Positions 36,461-45,385 of a stretch of 64,000 nt of DNA are shown here, piece by piece. The DNA is from Microbulbifer sp. GL-2 (GTDB lineage: Bacteria > Pseudomonadota > Gammaproteobacteria > Pseudomonadales > Cellvibrionaceae): contig NZ_AP019807.1 in NCBI RefSeq assembly GCF_007183175.1, forward strand, positions 4,336,001 through 4,400,000, in the 5' to 3' direction. The notes beneath the pieces are model-generated. The model saw only the letters and a list, made by a program, of their open reading frames with translations. It was not told the origin of the DNA and did no database searches. The position numbers were made by a program, and so were the translations under genes. Positions within the stretch are counted from its first letter, which is position 1; the number at the start of each line of letters is the position of its first letter.

Positions 36461-37507
36461 TTACCCCACTTCCTTTGAGTTTCGCTCACCGGCCTGCGCC
36501 ATGGCGGCACCGACTTTGGCGGCCAGGTTGGCATCAGCACACTCCTTCGCCGTCACCATTGCCCGGTAAAAAGCCTCGCTACTGGCTCCTCCGTGACTTT
36601 TGATCACGTTACCCTTCACCCCTACAAAGCTGGCGCCATTATAGCGGGCAGGTTCTACCTGTGTACGCCATTTTCGCAACAGCTTTATGGCTAATTGGCC
36701 AAAAAAACGCTTGAAACACCCCTTTTTTTCAATAGTGAATGCTTTTTGACCCATTAGTCGGATTACGCCTTCGGCGGACTTCATTGCCACATTGCCCATC
36801 AGGCCATCGCAAACCACCACATCCACAGAACCGGTAAATATGTCGTGCCCTTCAACAAAACCCACATAATTCACCTTCGGATCTGCCTCAAGCATCTCTG
36901 CAGCACGGCGAATTTCAGCAGTCCCTTTGTGCGCCTCGGCACCAATATTCAGCAAGGCAACCTCAATATTCTCACGGGGGAACCCTGTATGGATGTGTTG
37001 GGCCTCTATCCCCATGCGCGCAAACTGCAGCAGGTCTTCCGCACTACAACCGACATTCGCACCGAGGTCCAAAAGATAGCAGGAGCCATGACCCGATGGG
37101 ACCGACTTACCCAATGCAGGCTTCCGGACACCGTCAATGTTACCCAGAATACTGCGACTCAAAGCCAAAAGCGCGCCGGTATTTCCAGAGGTGACCACCG
37201 CTTGGGCATCGCCACAGGCAACTGCTTTTAACGCCTCAGCCATAGTGGATTCACGCTTATGGCGCACGGCCTGCAGGGGATTGCACTCCTGCGTAACCAC
37301 TTGTTCGCAGTCGACAATTTCGAGGCGGTCTAAAAATGGGGGCTTGTGTAGCTCCAGGACAAGAGCCTCGAGCTGGGCGCGGGGACCAAATAACTTCAGC
37401 TGCGCCTTGGGGAAGTTTCGCAGGAATCTAACACAGGCCGGAACGACAGAGCGGGGACCTAAGTCCCCGCCCATAGCATCCACGGCCAATCGCAATTGGC
37501 TGGACAA
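36461..37507 (-). CDS. plsX: Phosphate acyltransferase PlsX
   Basis: 348 aa. Starts RLAVDAMGGDLGPRSVVPAC; VVTSGNTGALLALS and ALLNIGAEAHKGT with DVVVCDGLMGNVAMK are family motifs. Makes acyl-phosphate from acyl-ACP for phospholipid synthesis. Only 3 bp after rpmF. Confidence 0.96.
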   Translation of the reverse strand: MSSQLRLAVDAMGGDLGPRSVVPACVRFLRNFPKAQLKLFGPRAQLEALVLELHKPPFLDRLEIVDCEQVVTQECNPLQAVRHKRESTMAEALKAVACGDAQAVVTSGNTGALLALSRSILGNIDGVRKPALGKSVPSGHGSCYLLDLGANVGCSAEDLLQFARMGIEAQHIHTGFPRENIEVALLNIGAEAHKGTAEIRRAAEMLEADPKVNYVGFVEGHDIFTGSVDVVVCDGLMGNVAMKSAEGVIRLMGQKAFTIEKKGCFKRFFGQLAIKLLRKWRTQVEPARYNGASFVGVKGNVIKSHGGASSEAFYRAMVTAKECADANLAAKVGAAMAQAGERNSKEVG

Positions 37508-37510
37508 AGC

Positions 37511-37705
37511 TTACTCTTCTTCGGAGCCGCCGCCGATTTCGATCACTTTGCGACCGCGATAGAAACCATCTTTGGTCACGTGATGACGACGGTGCTTCTC
37601 ACCGGTAGTCGGATCTACGGAGAGAGTTGCACCTGCACCCAGGGCGTCGTGAGAGCGACGCATACCGCGACGGGAACGAGTCTTCTTGTTTTGTTGAACA
37701 GCCAT
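37511..37705 (-). CDS. rpmF: 50S ribosomal protein L32
   Basis: 64 aa. MAVQQNKKTRSRRGMRRSHD is the canonical start; no zinc cysteines, as in E. coli L32. It ends with an acidic GGGSEEE tail slightly longer than usual. It forms the yceD-rpmF-plsX unit. Confidence 0.97.
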   Translation of the reverse strand: MAVQQNKKTRSRRGMRRSHDALGAGATLSVDPTTGEKHRRHHVTKDGFYRGRKVIEIGGGSEEE

Positions 37706-37779
37706 TGCTAGCTCCTAAAATAAACAAATTTCGCTGGAACCGGGGCGCCTACCGGCGAGCCCAAACTCCCCAAATAAAT

Positions 37780-38322
37780 CTAGGATTTACCCGAGGAACC
37801 CTTCAACTGCTCCAGCACTTTAAAGGGGTTTTCCCGTTGCTCACCTGCTTCCGCCTTCTCCTCACCAACGTGAAAGCTCTCCTTGGAGACACATTCCTCA
37901 TTGTGATAAGCAACCATCGGCAGATTGAGCAAAATTTCATCTTCAAGAACCAGGTGCAGATCCAGCTCATCGCCATCCTGAATCACCTGGTCCAGATCCT
38001 TGGGCAGGGCTTTACCCTGCTCCTCGGTCCAAACGATACCCCAGCAAAACTGCGCCTCAACCTGTTCGCGCACAGGGCGCAAGCAGCGTTGGCACAGCAA
38101 CTCAACAATGCACAGCACTTTGCCGCTTACCGTGAGATGACCTTGCAGGTCGCGCCCAAACTGCAGTTCAGACACAATCTCCCCATCCACAGACTCCACA
38201 GCTGCACGCAGCCGATCCAGTGACTCCAATGGCAAAATACCATCCAGATACTGTTCGCGCTGCACCAATTTTCGAGCATCAATGCTCTTCGGCAATACTG
38301 ATTTTGAGGGGGCTATCGACAT
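37780..38322 (-). CDS. yceD: YceD/DUF177 family protein (23S rRNA accumulation)
   Basis: 180 aa. DUF177 pattern: VLCIVELLCQRCLRPVREQV with CxxC-like cysteines, DELDLHLVLEDEILLNLPMV, and the C-terminal NPFKVLEQL. Related proteins are needed for 23S rRNA accumulation. Directly upstream of rpmF, the conserved place. Confidence 0.92.
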   Translation of the reverse strand: MSIAPSKSVLPKSIDARKLVQREQYLDGILPLESLDRLRAAVESVDGEIVSELQFGRDLQGHLTVSGKVLCIVELLCQRCLRPVREQVEAQFCWGIVWTEEQGKALPKDLDQVIQDGDELDLHLVLEDEILLNLPMVAYHNEECVSKESFHVGEEKAEAGEQRENPFKVLEQLKGSSGKS

Positions 38323-38429
38323 AAGCGCGCAATTCTATGGACTCCCCCTACCCTTGTCAAAACAATTAAGGCACTGCAGTATCCCCCAGTCACAAACTTC
38401 GACCAGTCAACCACGGAAACGCCCCAAGA

Positions 38430-39044
38430 ATGGCCTTCTCACTGATACTAGCCTCAAGCTCCCCCTACCGCAGAGCACTGCTGCAGCAATTGCGCCTCCC
38501 CTTTGGGCACGCCGCACCCCATATAGATGAAGAGGCAAAGCCTGGAGAGAGCGCCAACTCATTGGCATTGAGGCTCGCGGAGGAAAAAGCTCTTGCACTG
38601 GCACCAATCAATCCACAGTCTCTGATTATCGGCTCTGACCAGGTAGCTGAGTGCGATGGCCGTATTTTGGGCAAACCCGGTGGCCGGGAGCAGGCTATAG
38701 CGCAACTGAGCGCCTGCTCAGGCAGCCGGGTTACTTTCTATACCGGCCTATCTGTCTTTAACAGCGCAACTAGAAGACAAATTAGCTCGGTAGAGACCTA
38801 TACCGTCCACTTCCGCCAACTCAATGCAGGGCAAATAGAGCGATACGTAGAACTGGAGAAGCCTTACGACTGCGCGGGATCATTTAAGGTGGAAGGGCTG
38901 GGGATTACCCTCTTTGAAAAACTGGAAGGTTCAGACATAAATACACTGGTGGGCCTCCCACTAATTCGCCTGGTAGACTTTCTTGGAGAATTCGGCGTCA
39001 GCCCATTGGCGCCAGTAGCTAAGGGGTCAGGGGCGGCCAGCTGA
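38430..39044 (+). CDS. Maf-type nucleotide pyrophosphatase (YceF subtype)
   Basis: 204 aa. LILASSSPYRRALLQQL, LIIGSDQVAECDGRILGKPG, VTFYTGLSVFNS, and YDCAGSFKVEGLGITLFEKL match the YceF subfamily (m7GTP pyrophosphatase) rather than YhdE. It prevents incorporation of modified nucleotides. It is divergent from yceD and overlaps the convergent HAD gene by 26 bp at its 3' end. Confidence 0.92.
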   Translation: MAFSLILASSSPYRRALLQQLRLPFGHAAPHIDEEAKPGESANSLALRLAEEKALALAPINPQSLIIGSDQVAECDGRILGKPGGREQAIAQLSACSGSRVTFYTGLSVFNSATRRQISSVETYTVHFRQLNAGQIERYVELEKPYDCAGSFKVEGLGITLFEKLEGSDINTLVGLPLIRLVDFLGEFGVSPLAPVAKGSGAAS

Positions 39045-39663
39045 GCAGGCCGGAGAACTCATCAATTATCGCTTTCGGGCGACTCCCTTGTAAGCGCGAA
39101 GGGCAGTGCGCGCCGTAACTAACCCCAATGGAAGGCATCTCAATTGCTGCCGCCATGTCCAGATCGTACACTGTGTCGCCAACCATTACCGCCTGCTCAA
39201 CGGTACGACCAGTTTCCGAAAGTAACTCGTTAAGCATCAATGGATCAGGCTTGGAAGCCGTCTCATCAGCACAGCGGCTAGCGACAAATAAGTGCCCCAT
39301 TCCATGCTCCTGAAACTCGCGATTGAGACCCCTTCGACTTTTCCCGGTTGCAACTGCCAGCTGATGCCCAGCACAAAGCAACCTATCAAGGGTGTCCAGC
39401 ACCCCATCAAATAATGGCAACGGCTCAATCCGGGCGGCCATCCACTCCTCTGAATAGAATTGACGCAAAGCCTGCTTATCATCGCTTGCCGCTTCCGGAA
39501 ATAGTGTTGCAACCGCCTCTGGCAGGCCGAGCCCAATAATATTGCTTACCGCCTCAGGCTCAAGTACCGGCAAGCCCGCTCTCTTAGCGGCGCCCAGCAT
39601 ACAAGCCACAATTCGGGACTCGGAATTACAAACCGTGCCATCCCAATCGAGAATCACCAACAT
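39019..39663 (-). CDS. HAD-family phosphatase (phosphoglycolate phosphatase-like)
   Basis: 214 aa, subfamily IA. Catalytic D6 and D8 in LVILDWDGTVCNSE, a helical cap (about 15-80), VATGKSRRGLNRE (motif II/III) and VMVGDTVYDLDMAAAI (motif IV). Substrate not readable. It lies 13 bp downstream of rluC, the same pairing as in Pseudomonas. Confidence 0.88.
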   Translation of the reverse strand: MLVILDWDGTVCNSESRIVACMLGAAKRAGLPVLEPEAVSNIIGLGLPEAVATLFPEAASDDKQALRQFYSEEWMAARIEPLPLFDGVLDTLDRLLCAGHQLAVATGKSRRGLNREFQEHGMGHLFVASRCADETASKPDPLMLNELLSETGRTVEQAVMVGDTVYDLDMAAAIEMPSIGVSYGAHCPSRLQGSRPKAIIDEFSGLLSWPPLTP

Positions 39664-39676
39664 ACAACTTGCAATC

Positions 39677-40684
39677 CTATTCTTGCCTCAATTTCTTCAG
39701 CAACACCTCCAACTCCCCCGGCAGAGGCGCCTCAACATGAACCTCTTCCCCACCAGGGAGCGTGCAACGCACCGAGGCAGAATGGAGAAACAGGCGTTTC
39801 AGCCCGCGACCGCGGAACTCTCGATTCACCTCATCCGGGGTGTACTTGCTATCACCCGCAAGGGGGCAACCCACAAACTGGGCGTGAACCCGTATCTGGT
39901 GGGTGCGCCCTGTCACAGGAACAGCAGAGAGTAAAGTGGCCGCCTTAAAGCGCTCCAGCAGCTGGAAGCGCGTTTCAGAGGACTTGCCCTCCGGGTGAAC
40001 CGACACCATCCGCTCACCACTTTTCAGAGTGTTTTTGCGTAGGGGAGCCTCTACCAGCCGCCGACCACGGGGCCATTTGCCCACAGCGAGAGCCAGGTAT
40101 GATTTGCCGATTTTGCCATTGCGCAGCTCAGACTGTACATGCTGTAACACTGCGCGCTTACGCGCCACCATAATGGCTCCACTGGTATCCCGGTCTAGGC
40201 GATGCACCAGCTCGATGAAGCGGCTCTGCGGATACATCTGCCGCAGTACCTCAATCAAGCCAAGCCTCACACCACTGCCGCCGTGCACGGCAAGCCCCGC
40301 AGGCTTGTTAATCACTAACAGCCCATTGTCATCGTACAGTATGGATTCTTTCACCAGCTGGCGCAGCTGCTCTCCCGCAACCGGTGCCGGCGCCTGCTCT
40401 GCCGCACGTATTGGCGGTACACGCACCACATCACCCGCCACCAGCTTGTATTCCGCCTTCACCCGTCCTTTATTTACTCTTACCTCACCCTTACGCAGGA
40501 TTCGGTAGACTCTTGAACGGGGCACACCTTTAAGGCGCGCCTGCAAAAAGTTGTCGATCCTCTGCCCGGCCAACTCATCCGGCACAGTCAGAAACTGTAC
40601 GCCGCCAGAGGGATTCCAGGTGTCAGAGGGGGTATCGGCCTCAGCCGTTTTAAGGGGGGGTATACTTCGCATGACGCGCATCAT
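39677..40684 (-). CDS. rluC: 23S rRNA pseudouridine synthase RluC
   Basis: 335 aa from ATG 40684 (ATGs at 40681 and 40672 also possible; the open frame to 40795 adds a non-conserved leader). S4 RNA-binding domain about 40-100 (QRIDNFLQARLKGVPRSRVY), then RluA-type catalytic domain with LVHRLDRDTSGAIMVARKR (catalytic Asp) and VTGRTHQIRVHAQFVGCPLAGD. Modifies 23S positions 955/2504/2580 in E. coli. Divergent from rne, as in E. coli. Confidence 0.93.
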   Translation of the reverse strand: MMRVMRSIPPLKTAEADTPSDTWNPSGGVQFLTVPDELAGQRIDNFLQARLKGVPRSRVYRILRKGEVRVNKGRVKAEYKLVAGDVVRVPPIRAAEQAPAPVAGEQLRQLVKESILYDDNGLLVINKPAGLAVHGGSGVRLGLIEVLRQMYPQSRFIELVHRLDRDTSGAIMVARKRAVLQHVQSELRNGKIGKSYLALAVGKWPRGRRLVEAPLRKNTLKSGERMVSVHPEGKSSETRFQLLERFKAATLLSAVPVTGRTHQIRVHAQFVGCPLAGDSKYTPDEVNREFRGRGLKRLFLHSASVRCTLPGGEEVHVEAPLPGELEVLLKKLRQE

Positions 40685-41473
40685 AGCGCCGCAGCAAGGA
40701 CAATTGAAGCACCCTTCTGCCCGTGCTATATTCGGCCGGCCTGAATTCGGCTGGTTTTCGGCCACTGGCAGCTTCCCACATGAAGAGATAGCCATGGCTT
40801 CAGAGAAAATACCGCTGTTCGGCCGGTGCGCGGGAATGCCGCGTCATTGATAAAAACTCAGCTGATGAGCGCCTCCCGACAACGAGAACCTTATGGGGGC
40901 CTCAGCGGCAAAAACATCCCACAGTTAAGTGGGTAAATATCGCGAAGGTAAGACGGGCCGTGACCCGCAGCGCTTGAAAGGACGACTCATAAACTTGCGT
41001 CCCGCTCTGTAGAAAATAATGCCAGCGACCGCACTGGCAACCTGGATATTCCAGCTTCCGCATATCCAGCGAACAAAATACAGAAGATAGATATCGGCCA
41101 AAAGCCGAGCTACAGAGCCAGCTATATTGACGCAGACCTTGTCACCCAGCTAGAAACTGACCGAAGGGTGGCGCCCAACCCTGCCATGGGAGCCTATGGC
41201 ACAGGTACAGGGCAGTACTAACAAAAGGTACTTAAGGAAGAAAGGTACTAACGGTACCAGCGGATAACAGCACAGCAATGCTTATCCGGAGTTTTTGCAG
41301 TGAGAACAATGGGCGAACACTCGTCTCGAAAAGCCGCGTAGATCGAATTTGCGGCAGAGAAAGTGCCACCCTTTTCCCTGCCCCGCCATCTGGTCCTCTC
41401 CGGATGGCGGCCAACAAGCAAGCCTGCAAACAGCGGTGTCATACCTTTGCGCAACGCAAGGAAAACGACACGC
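40685..41473 (+). promoter_or_regulatory. rluC-rne intergenic region; long rne leader
   Basis: 789 bp between the divergent rluC and rne starts. In E. coli the rne leader is about 360 nt and mediates autoregulation by RNase E. Here two good hairpins lie close to the rne start: GCCGC/GCGGC (about 41333-41355) and an eight-base stem CCGCCATC (41383-41390) with GATGGCGG (41403-41410). A role in autoregulation is inferred. A plus-strand open frame reaches back to 41363 but is not conserved coding. Confidence 0.55.
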
Positions 41474-44400
41474 ATGAAAAGAATGCTAATCAACGCAACC
41501 CAGCCTGAGGAGTTGCGTGTAGCCCTGGTAGACGGCCAGTGGCTATATGATCTGGATATTGAAAATCGCACACGTCAACAAAAAAAAGCCAACATCTACA
41601 AAGGTAAGATCACCCGCGTAGAACCCTCTCTCGAAGCCGCATTCGTTGACTATGGCGAAGAGCGCCACGGCTTCCTCCCCCTGAAAGAAATTTCTCGTGA
41701 GTACTTCCTCAAACAGCCCAGAGACATTGAAGGACGCATCAAAATCAAAGATGTCGTCAAAGAGGGTATGGAAGTTATTGTGCAAGTGGACAAGGAAGAG
41801 CGCGGCAACAAAGGCGCAGCCCTGACTACTTTCGTCAGCCTCGCTGGGCGCTACCTGGTACTGATGCCAAATAACCCTCGCGCAGGCGGCATCTCTCGCC
41901 GTATTGAAGGTGATGAGCGTTCAGAGCTGCGGGATGCACTGTCCAGCGTCGAAGTTCCCTCCGGCATGGGCATAATTGTGCGCACCGCCGGCGTCGGCCG
42001 CAGCGGCGAAGAACTGCAGTGGGACCTCAACTACCTGCTGAAGCTGTGGGTCGCCATAAAGGAAGAGGCCGACACCTCCAAGGCACCGCACTTCCTCTTC
42101 CAGGAAAGTAACGTCATTATCCGCGCTATCCGCGATTACATGCGCGATGACATTGGCGAAGTGATAGTCGATGACAAAGGCGCCTTCGAGCTGGCTGCGG
42201 AATTTGCCCGCCAGGTAATGCCGCACTACACCAACAAGGTCAAGTATTACGAAGATGCCATTCCGCTCTTCAATCGCTACCAGATCGAAAGCCAGATCGA
42301 AACCGCTTTTGAACGCGAGGTGAAACTACCTTCTGGCGGCTCAATCGTGATTGATGTCACAGAGGCACTGGTATCCATTGATATCAACTCCTCCCGCGCG
42401 ACCAAGGGCGGCGATATCGAAGAAACTGCACGCAATATCAACCTGGAAGCGGCCGACGAAATCGCTCGCCAGCTACGCCTGCGCGATATGGGCGGCCTGG
42501 TTGTAATCGACTTTATTGACATGCAGAGCAAATCCAACCAGCGCGAAGTTGAAAAGCGCATGGAGAAAGCTCTCAGCATGGACCGCGCCCGCGTTCAGGT
42601 TGGCCGTATCTCCCGCTTCGGCCTTTTGGAAATGTCACGCCAGCGCCTGCGCCCATCTCTTGGCGAAACCACCTTCCGTGTATGCCCGCGCTGTAGCGGC
42701 CAAGGCACTATTCGCGGCACCAAATCCCTGGCTTTATCCATTCTTCGCCTGGTGGAAGAGGAAGCCAAGAAAGAACGCAGCGCAGAGATCCGCGCCATCA
42801 CTCCAGTGAATGTCGCTACTTACCTACTCAACGAAAAGCGTAAGACGATCTCCCAGATTGAATCCCGCAACAATACCCGTGTTGTTGTTGTACCCAATGC
42901 AGATATCGAAACCCCGCACTTCGAAGTACAGCGCCTGCGTGATGACGATACCGCCACCCTGGAAACCTCTTACAAGATTTCCGGAACAGTGGAAGAATCC
43001 ATCACCAAGAAGGATGAAAAACCCCAGCGCGCCCCGGCCCAACCTGCCGTTCAGCAGATTACCCACACCGCGCCGGCCCCCACCCCGGAAAAGAAACCGG
43101 AACCCAGTCTTTTCAGCCGGCTGATGACTGCGATTGCCTCCCTCTTTGAGAGCAAAGAGGAAGAGCCCAAGAAGCACCAGAAGTCAAAAAATCGAGGGAA
43201 GGACTACCAGCGCGATCGTGATCGCAATCGCAACCGCAATCAACGCGGTGGTCGCGGTAACCGCAGTGGGCGCCCCTCTCGCCGCAAGGACGATCGTCGC
43301 GAGGACTCCAAACGTGATGATCAGCGAGAAGAAAAACAACAGGCCAAGCAATTCGAAGAACGCGAATCTGGAGCTGAGCGCGGCGAAGGCCAGCGCCGTC
43401 GCCGTCGACGTCGCACCAACGACAACCGCCGCAGAGACGACAATCGAAATGTAGTGACTGAGAACGAAAGCACCAGCGAATCCATCGAGCAAGCTGACGA
43501 AAGCACCGAGCAACGCCCAGCGCGCCGCCCGAGCAATGTTCGTGGTCGCCCGCAAGCTCGCCGTCGCGGCCGTCGTTCAGAAAATCCCGCTGCGTCCTCC
43601 GTCGCTCAAAATCAGGAAGAGCTGAACCGTGAAGTGAACGAAGCTATCGATGAAGCGGAAGGTGAAGCCAGAAAATCTCGCGAAACCGCTACCGGGGGCC
43701 ACAATGAAGCGCCCCAGCGCAAAAGCGAGCGAAGAGAGCAAAGACCTGCAAAGTCCGCCAACCCGGCGACGCAATCCAAACCGGCTGTAGTAGCTCCCAC
43801 GCGCACACCAATGGCTGCAAAGACTGAGTCCACAGCAGAGCCATCTGCTGAGACAAAACAGGCTGAGCCCTATGCTGCATTTACTGCAAAAGTAGAAAAA
43901 GCAGCGGAGGAGACTCCAGCACCAGCACAGGCCAAAGAGCAAACTGCACCTATAACAGCAAAAAAACCTCCGGCTAAAACTGAAGCAAAAGAGCCTGCCG
44001 CTCCTACCGTTAGAGAAACGAAAGCAGAAAGCGCTCCTAAAACTCCAGTTAGCGAAAAGCCAGCCGTTCCAGCGGCGCAGGTTGTGGAATCCACGGTCGC
44101 AGCAGAAGCTACAAAGACTGTGCCGGAGGACGCCGAGGAAATTGCCTTGACCGAAGCCAGTGCAGCTGCAGAAGCTTTGGAGCAGCGCAGTGAATCAGTC
44201 AATGCTGCTGCCCAGGTGGAGGTTGTAGTCGAGGAAGCTGAGGCCTCCGAACTGGCCGCCTCCCCTGCAACCCAGGGACGCGCCAGTAACGACCCGCGCA
44301 ACAACCCCAAACCATTACTCGAACTGTCCATCGTGACCGAGCACCGCCAGGTAGGCTCCCAGCAACCGCTGGATACCGCCCAACCAGCAGCAATCTCGCA

Positions 44401-44509
44401 CAGCCCTCGTTCACTGTCTCGCCCCGCCAACGACCCCCGTATGGCGCGCCAGACAACCCAGGAAAACACTGACGCGAATAACGACCGCGACTCAGCAGAA
44501 GCCGGCTAA
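41474..44509 (+). CDS. rne: Ribonuclease E
   Basis: 1011 aa from ATG 41474 (MKRMLINATQPEELRVALVD). Catalytic core numbering equals E. coli: S1 domain about 37-120, D303 in SIDINSSRATKGG, D346 in VIDFIDMQ, zinc-link C404/C407 in CPRCSGQG. The core ends near 515. The C-terminal half (about 520-1011) is a disordered, Arg- and Ala/Glu-rich scaffold with RNA-binding arginine stretches (about 580-740) and a final LLELSIVTEHRQVG block. Starts degradation of most mRNA and processes rRNA and tRNA; a partner regulator RraA is encoded at 5 kb. A strong terminator follows. Confidence 0.97.
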   Translation: MKRMLINATQPEELRVALVDGQWLYDLDIENRTRQQKKANIYKGKITRVEPSLEAAFVDYGEERHGFLPLKEISREYFLKQPRDIEGRIKIKDVVKEGMEVIVQVDKEERGNKGAALTTFVSLAGRYLVLMPNNPRAGGISRRIEGDERSELRDALSSVEVPSGMGIIVRTAGVGRSGEELQWDLNYLLKLWVAIKEEADTSKAPHFLFQESNVIIRAIRDYMRDDIGEVIVDDKGAFELAAEFARQVMPHYTNKVKYYEDAIPLFNRYQIESQIETAFEREVKLPSGGSIVIDVTEALVSIDINSSRATKGGDIEETARNINLEAADEIARQLRLRDMGGLVVIDFIDMQSKSNQREVEKRMEKALSMDRARVQVGRISRFGLLEMSRQRLRPSLGETTFRVCPRCSGQGTIRGTKSLALSILRLVEEEAKKERSAEIRAITPVNVATYLLNEKRKTISQIESRNNTRVVVVPNADIETPHFEVQRLRDDDTATLETSYKISGTVEESITKKDEKPQRAPAQPAVQQITHTAPAPTPEKKPEPSLFSRLMTAIASLFESKEEEPKKHQKSKNRGKDYQRDRDRNRNRNQRGGRGNRSGRPSRRKDDRREDSKRDDQREEKQQAKQFEERESGAERGEGQRRRRRRRTNDNRRRDDNRNVVTENESTSESIEQADESTEQRPARRPSNVRGRPQARRRGRRSENPAASSVAQNQEELNREVNEAIDEAEGEARKSRETATGGHNEAPQRKSERREQRPAKSANPATQSKPAVVAPTRTPMAAKTESTAEPSAETKQAEPYAAFTAKVEKAAEETPAPAQAKEQTAPITAKKPPAKTEAKEPAAPTVRETKAESAPKTPVSEKPAVPAAQVVESTVAAEATKTVPEDAEEIALTEASAAAEALEQRSESVNAAAQVEVVVEEAEASELAASPATQGRASNDPRNNPKPLLELSIVTEHRQVGSQQPLDTAQPAAISHSPRSLSRPANDPRMARQTTQENTDANNDRDSAEAG

Positions 44510-44523
44510 GCGAAACCTCTAAA

Positions 44524-44556
44524 GCCGCCAACCCTACAGGGTTGGCGGCTTTTTTA
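44524..44556 (+). terminator. Rho-independent terminator of rne
   Basis: Twelve-base stem GCCGCCAACCCT (44524-44535) with AGGGTTGGCGGC (44538-44549), followed by a T6 run. Confidence 0.92.
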
Positions 44557-44632
44557 TGCCCGAAGCATTTGTCCGGACTGGTCAATAAATCACCTAACCC
44601 ATTGAACTACTTAAAAAAAATCATAATGACGC

Positions 44633-44660
44633 TTGTATGTAGCACGAAGCTATGTATAAT
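44633..44660 (+). promoter_or_regulatory. Sigma-70 promoter of the tRNA-Ser gene
   Basis: TTGTAT (44633-44638), 16-bp spacer, perfect TATAAT (44655-44660), 14 bp before the mature tRNA 5' end; the following GCGC sequence resembles a GC-rich discriminator of stable-RNA promoters. Confidence 0.75.
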
Positions 44661-44674
44661 GCGCAGCACAATTT

Positions 44675-44762
44675 GGTGGGGTGGCTGAGTGGTCGAAAGC
44701 GGCGGTCTTGAAAACCGTTGACTGTAACAGGTCCCAGGGTTCGAATCCCTGCCCCACCGCCA
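44675..44762 (+). tRNA. tRNA-Ser (anticodon UGA)
   Basis: 88 nt with encoded CCA. Acceptor GGTGGGG (44675-44681) pairs with CCCCACC (44752-44758), discriminator G. Anticodon loop CTTGAAA gives UGA. A long variable arm, as in class II serine tRNAs, is followed by a T-loop GTTCGAATC. The 3' end borders the accessory region, so it could be an integration site. Confidence 0.96.
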
Positions 44763-44773
44763 TTTTTAAACAT

Positions 44774-44800
44774 AAAGCCCTGATTTATCAGGGCTTTTTT
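44774..44800 (+). terminator. Terminator of tRNA-Ser
   Basis: AGCCCTGA (44776-44783) pairs with TCAGGGCT (44788-44795), loop TTTA, followed by T5. Twelve bases after the CCA end. Confidence 0.88.
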
Positions 44801-44815
44801 GTTTCTACCCTCTGC

Positions 44816-44839
44816 GGTCCCCCACTTGGTCCCCCACTC
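44816..44839 (+). repeat. Tandem 12-bp repeat GGTCCCCCACTY
   Basis: Two direct copies, GGTCCCCCACTT (44816-44827) and GGTCCCCCACTC (44828-44839), 54 bp past the tRNA 3' end. Possibly part of an integration or excision site, or a remnant of an integrase 3' end. No second copy elsewhere in the window was noticed. Confidence 0.6.
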
Positions 44840-44905
44840 GGCAAAAGCTAAAGAACGCTCCCCCTATACCCCCGTAGGTGCTTTTCTGACCTCAAGGCCC
44901 CCAGG

Positions 44906-45295
44906 CTAACCGCCACGGTGGTAGCGAATTGAAGCCTTCACCACCCCTTCCACTATTAGCTCCTGCCCTTCCCAAATGGGAATGGGTTTGTACTTGTCAT
45001 TTGCCGGTATTAGTTGCCCTAACCTTCTATCCAAAATTTTACAGGTCAGCTGGCCATCCAGGGCGACCACCACTACATCGCCATGACCAGGCGTAAGAGA
45101 GCGATCAACGATGAGAACATCACGATCAAAGATACCAACGCCTTGCATAGAGTCGCCATTGGCACGAGCCATGAAGGTCGCAGGTGGATTAGTTATTAAA
45201 TGTTCATCAAGGCTGAGAGCAGCCTCTTTATGATCATCTGCTGGAGAGGGGAAGCCGCAGGCGACACCACTGCTGAAAAGCGGAGATAACTTCAT
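44906..45295 (-). CDS. umuD: UmuD-type translesion polymerase V autoproteolytic subunit (orphan)
   Basis: 129 aa from ATG 45295; the open frame to 45382 would run through the SOS box, so the shorter start is preferred. Cleavage site C13-G14 in VACGFPSPADD, catalytic S49 in NGDSMQGVGI, K86 in LTCKILDRR; the S-K spacing (37) equals E. coli UmuD. After RecA-stimulated self-cleavage UmuD' joins UmuC as Pol V. No umuC follows: the next gene on this strand is absent and the tRNA-Ser region begins. Confidence 0.9.
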   Translation of the reverse strand: MKLSPLFSSGVACGFPSPADDHKEAALSLDEHLITNPPATFMARANGDSMQGVGIFDRDVLIVDRSLTPGHGDVVVVALDGQLTCKILDRRLGQLIPANDKYKPIPIWEGQELIVEGVVKASIRYHRGG

Positions 45296-45308
45296 AACAA
45301 GCACCAAA

Positions 45309-45328
45309 TACTGTTTATATATACAGCA
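45309..45328 (-). promoter_or_regulatory. LexA operator (SOS box) for umuD
   Basis: On the minus strand TGCTGTATATATAAACAGTA, with the CTG-N10-CAG core at 45311-45326; only one base away from the E. coli umuD-type consensus. It lies 13-33 bp upstream of the umuD ATG. Confidence 0.9.
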
Positions 45329-45385
45329 TATGAATATGAAAAGCTGTCGGGCAAGCTTAATACCTGACCAAACAGCCTTCATTGC

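Noticed and set aside
43000..44400. Apparent repeats in the second half of rne
   Set aside because: Low-complexity Arg and Ala/Glu/Pro coding sequence of the RNase E scaffold, not DNA repeats.
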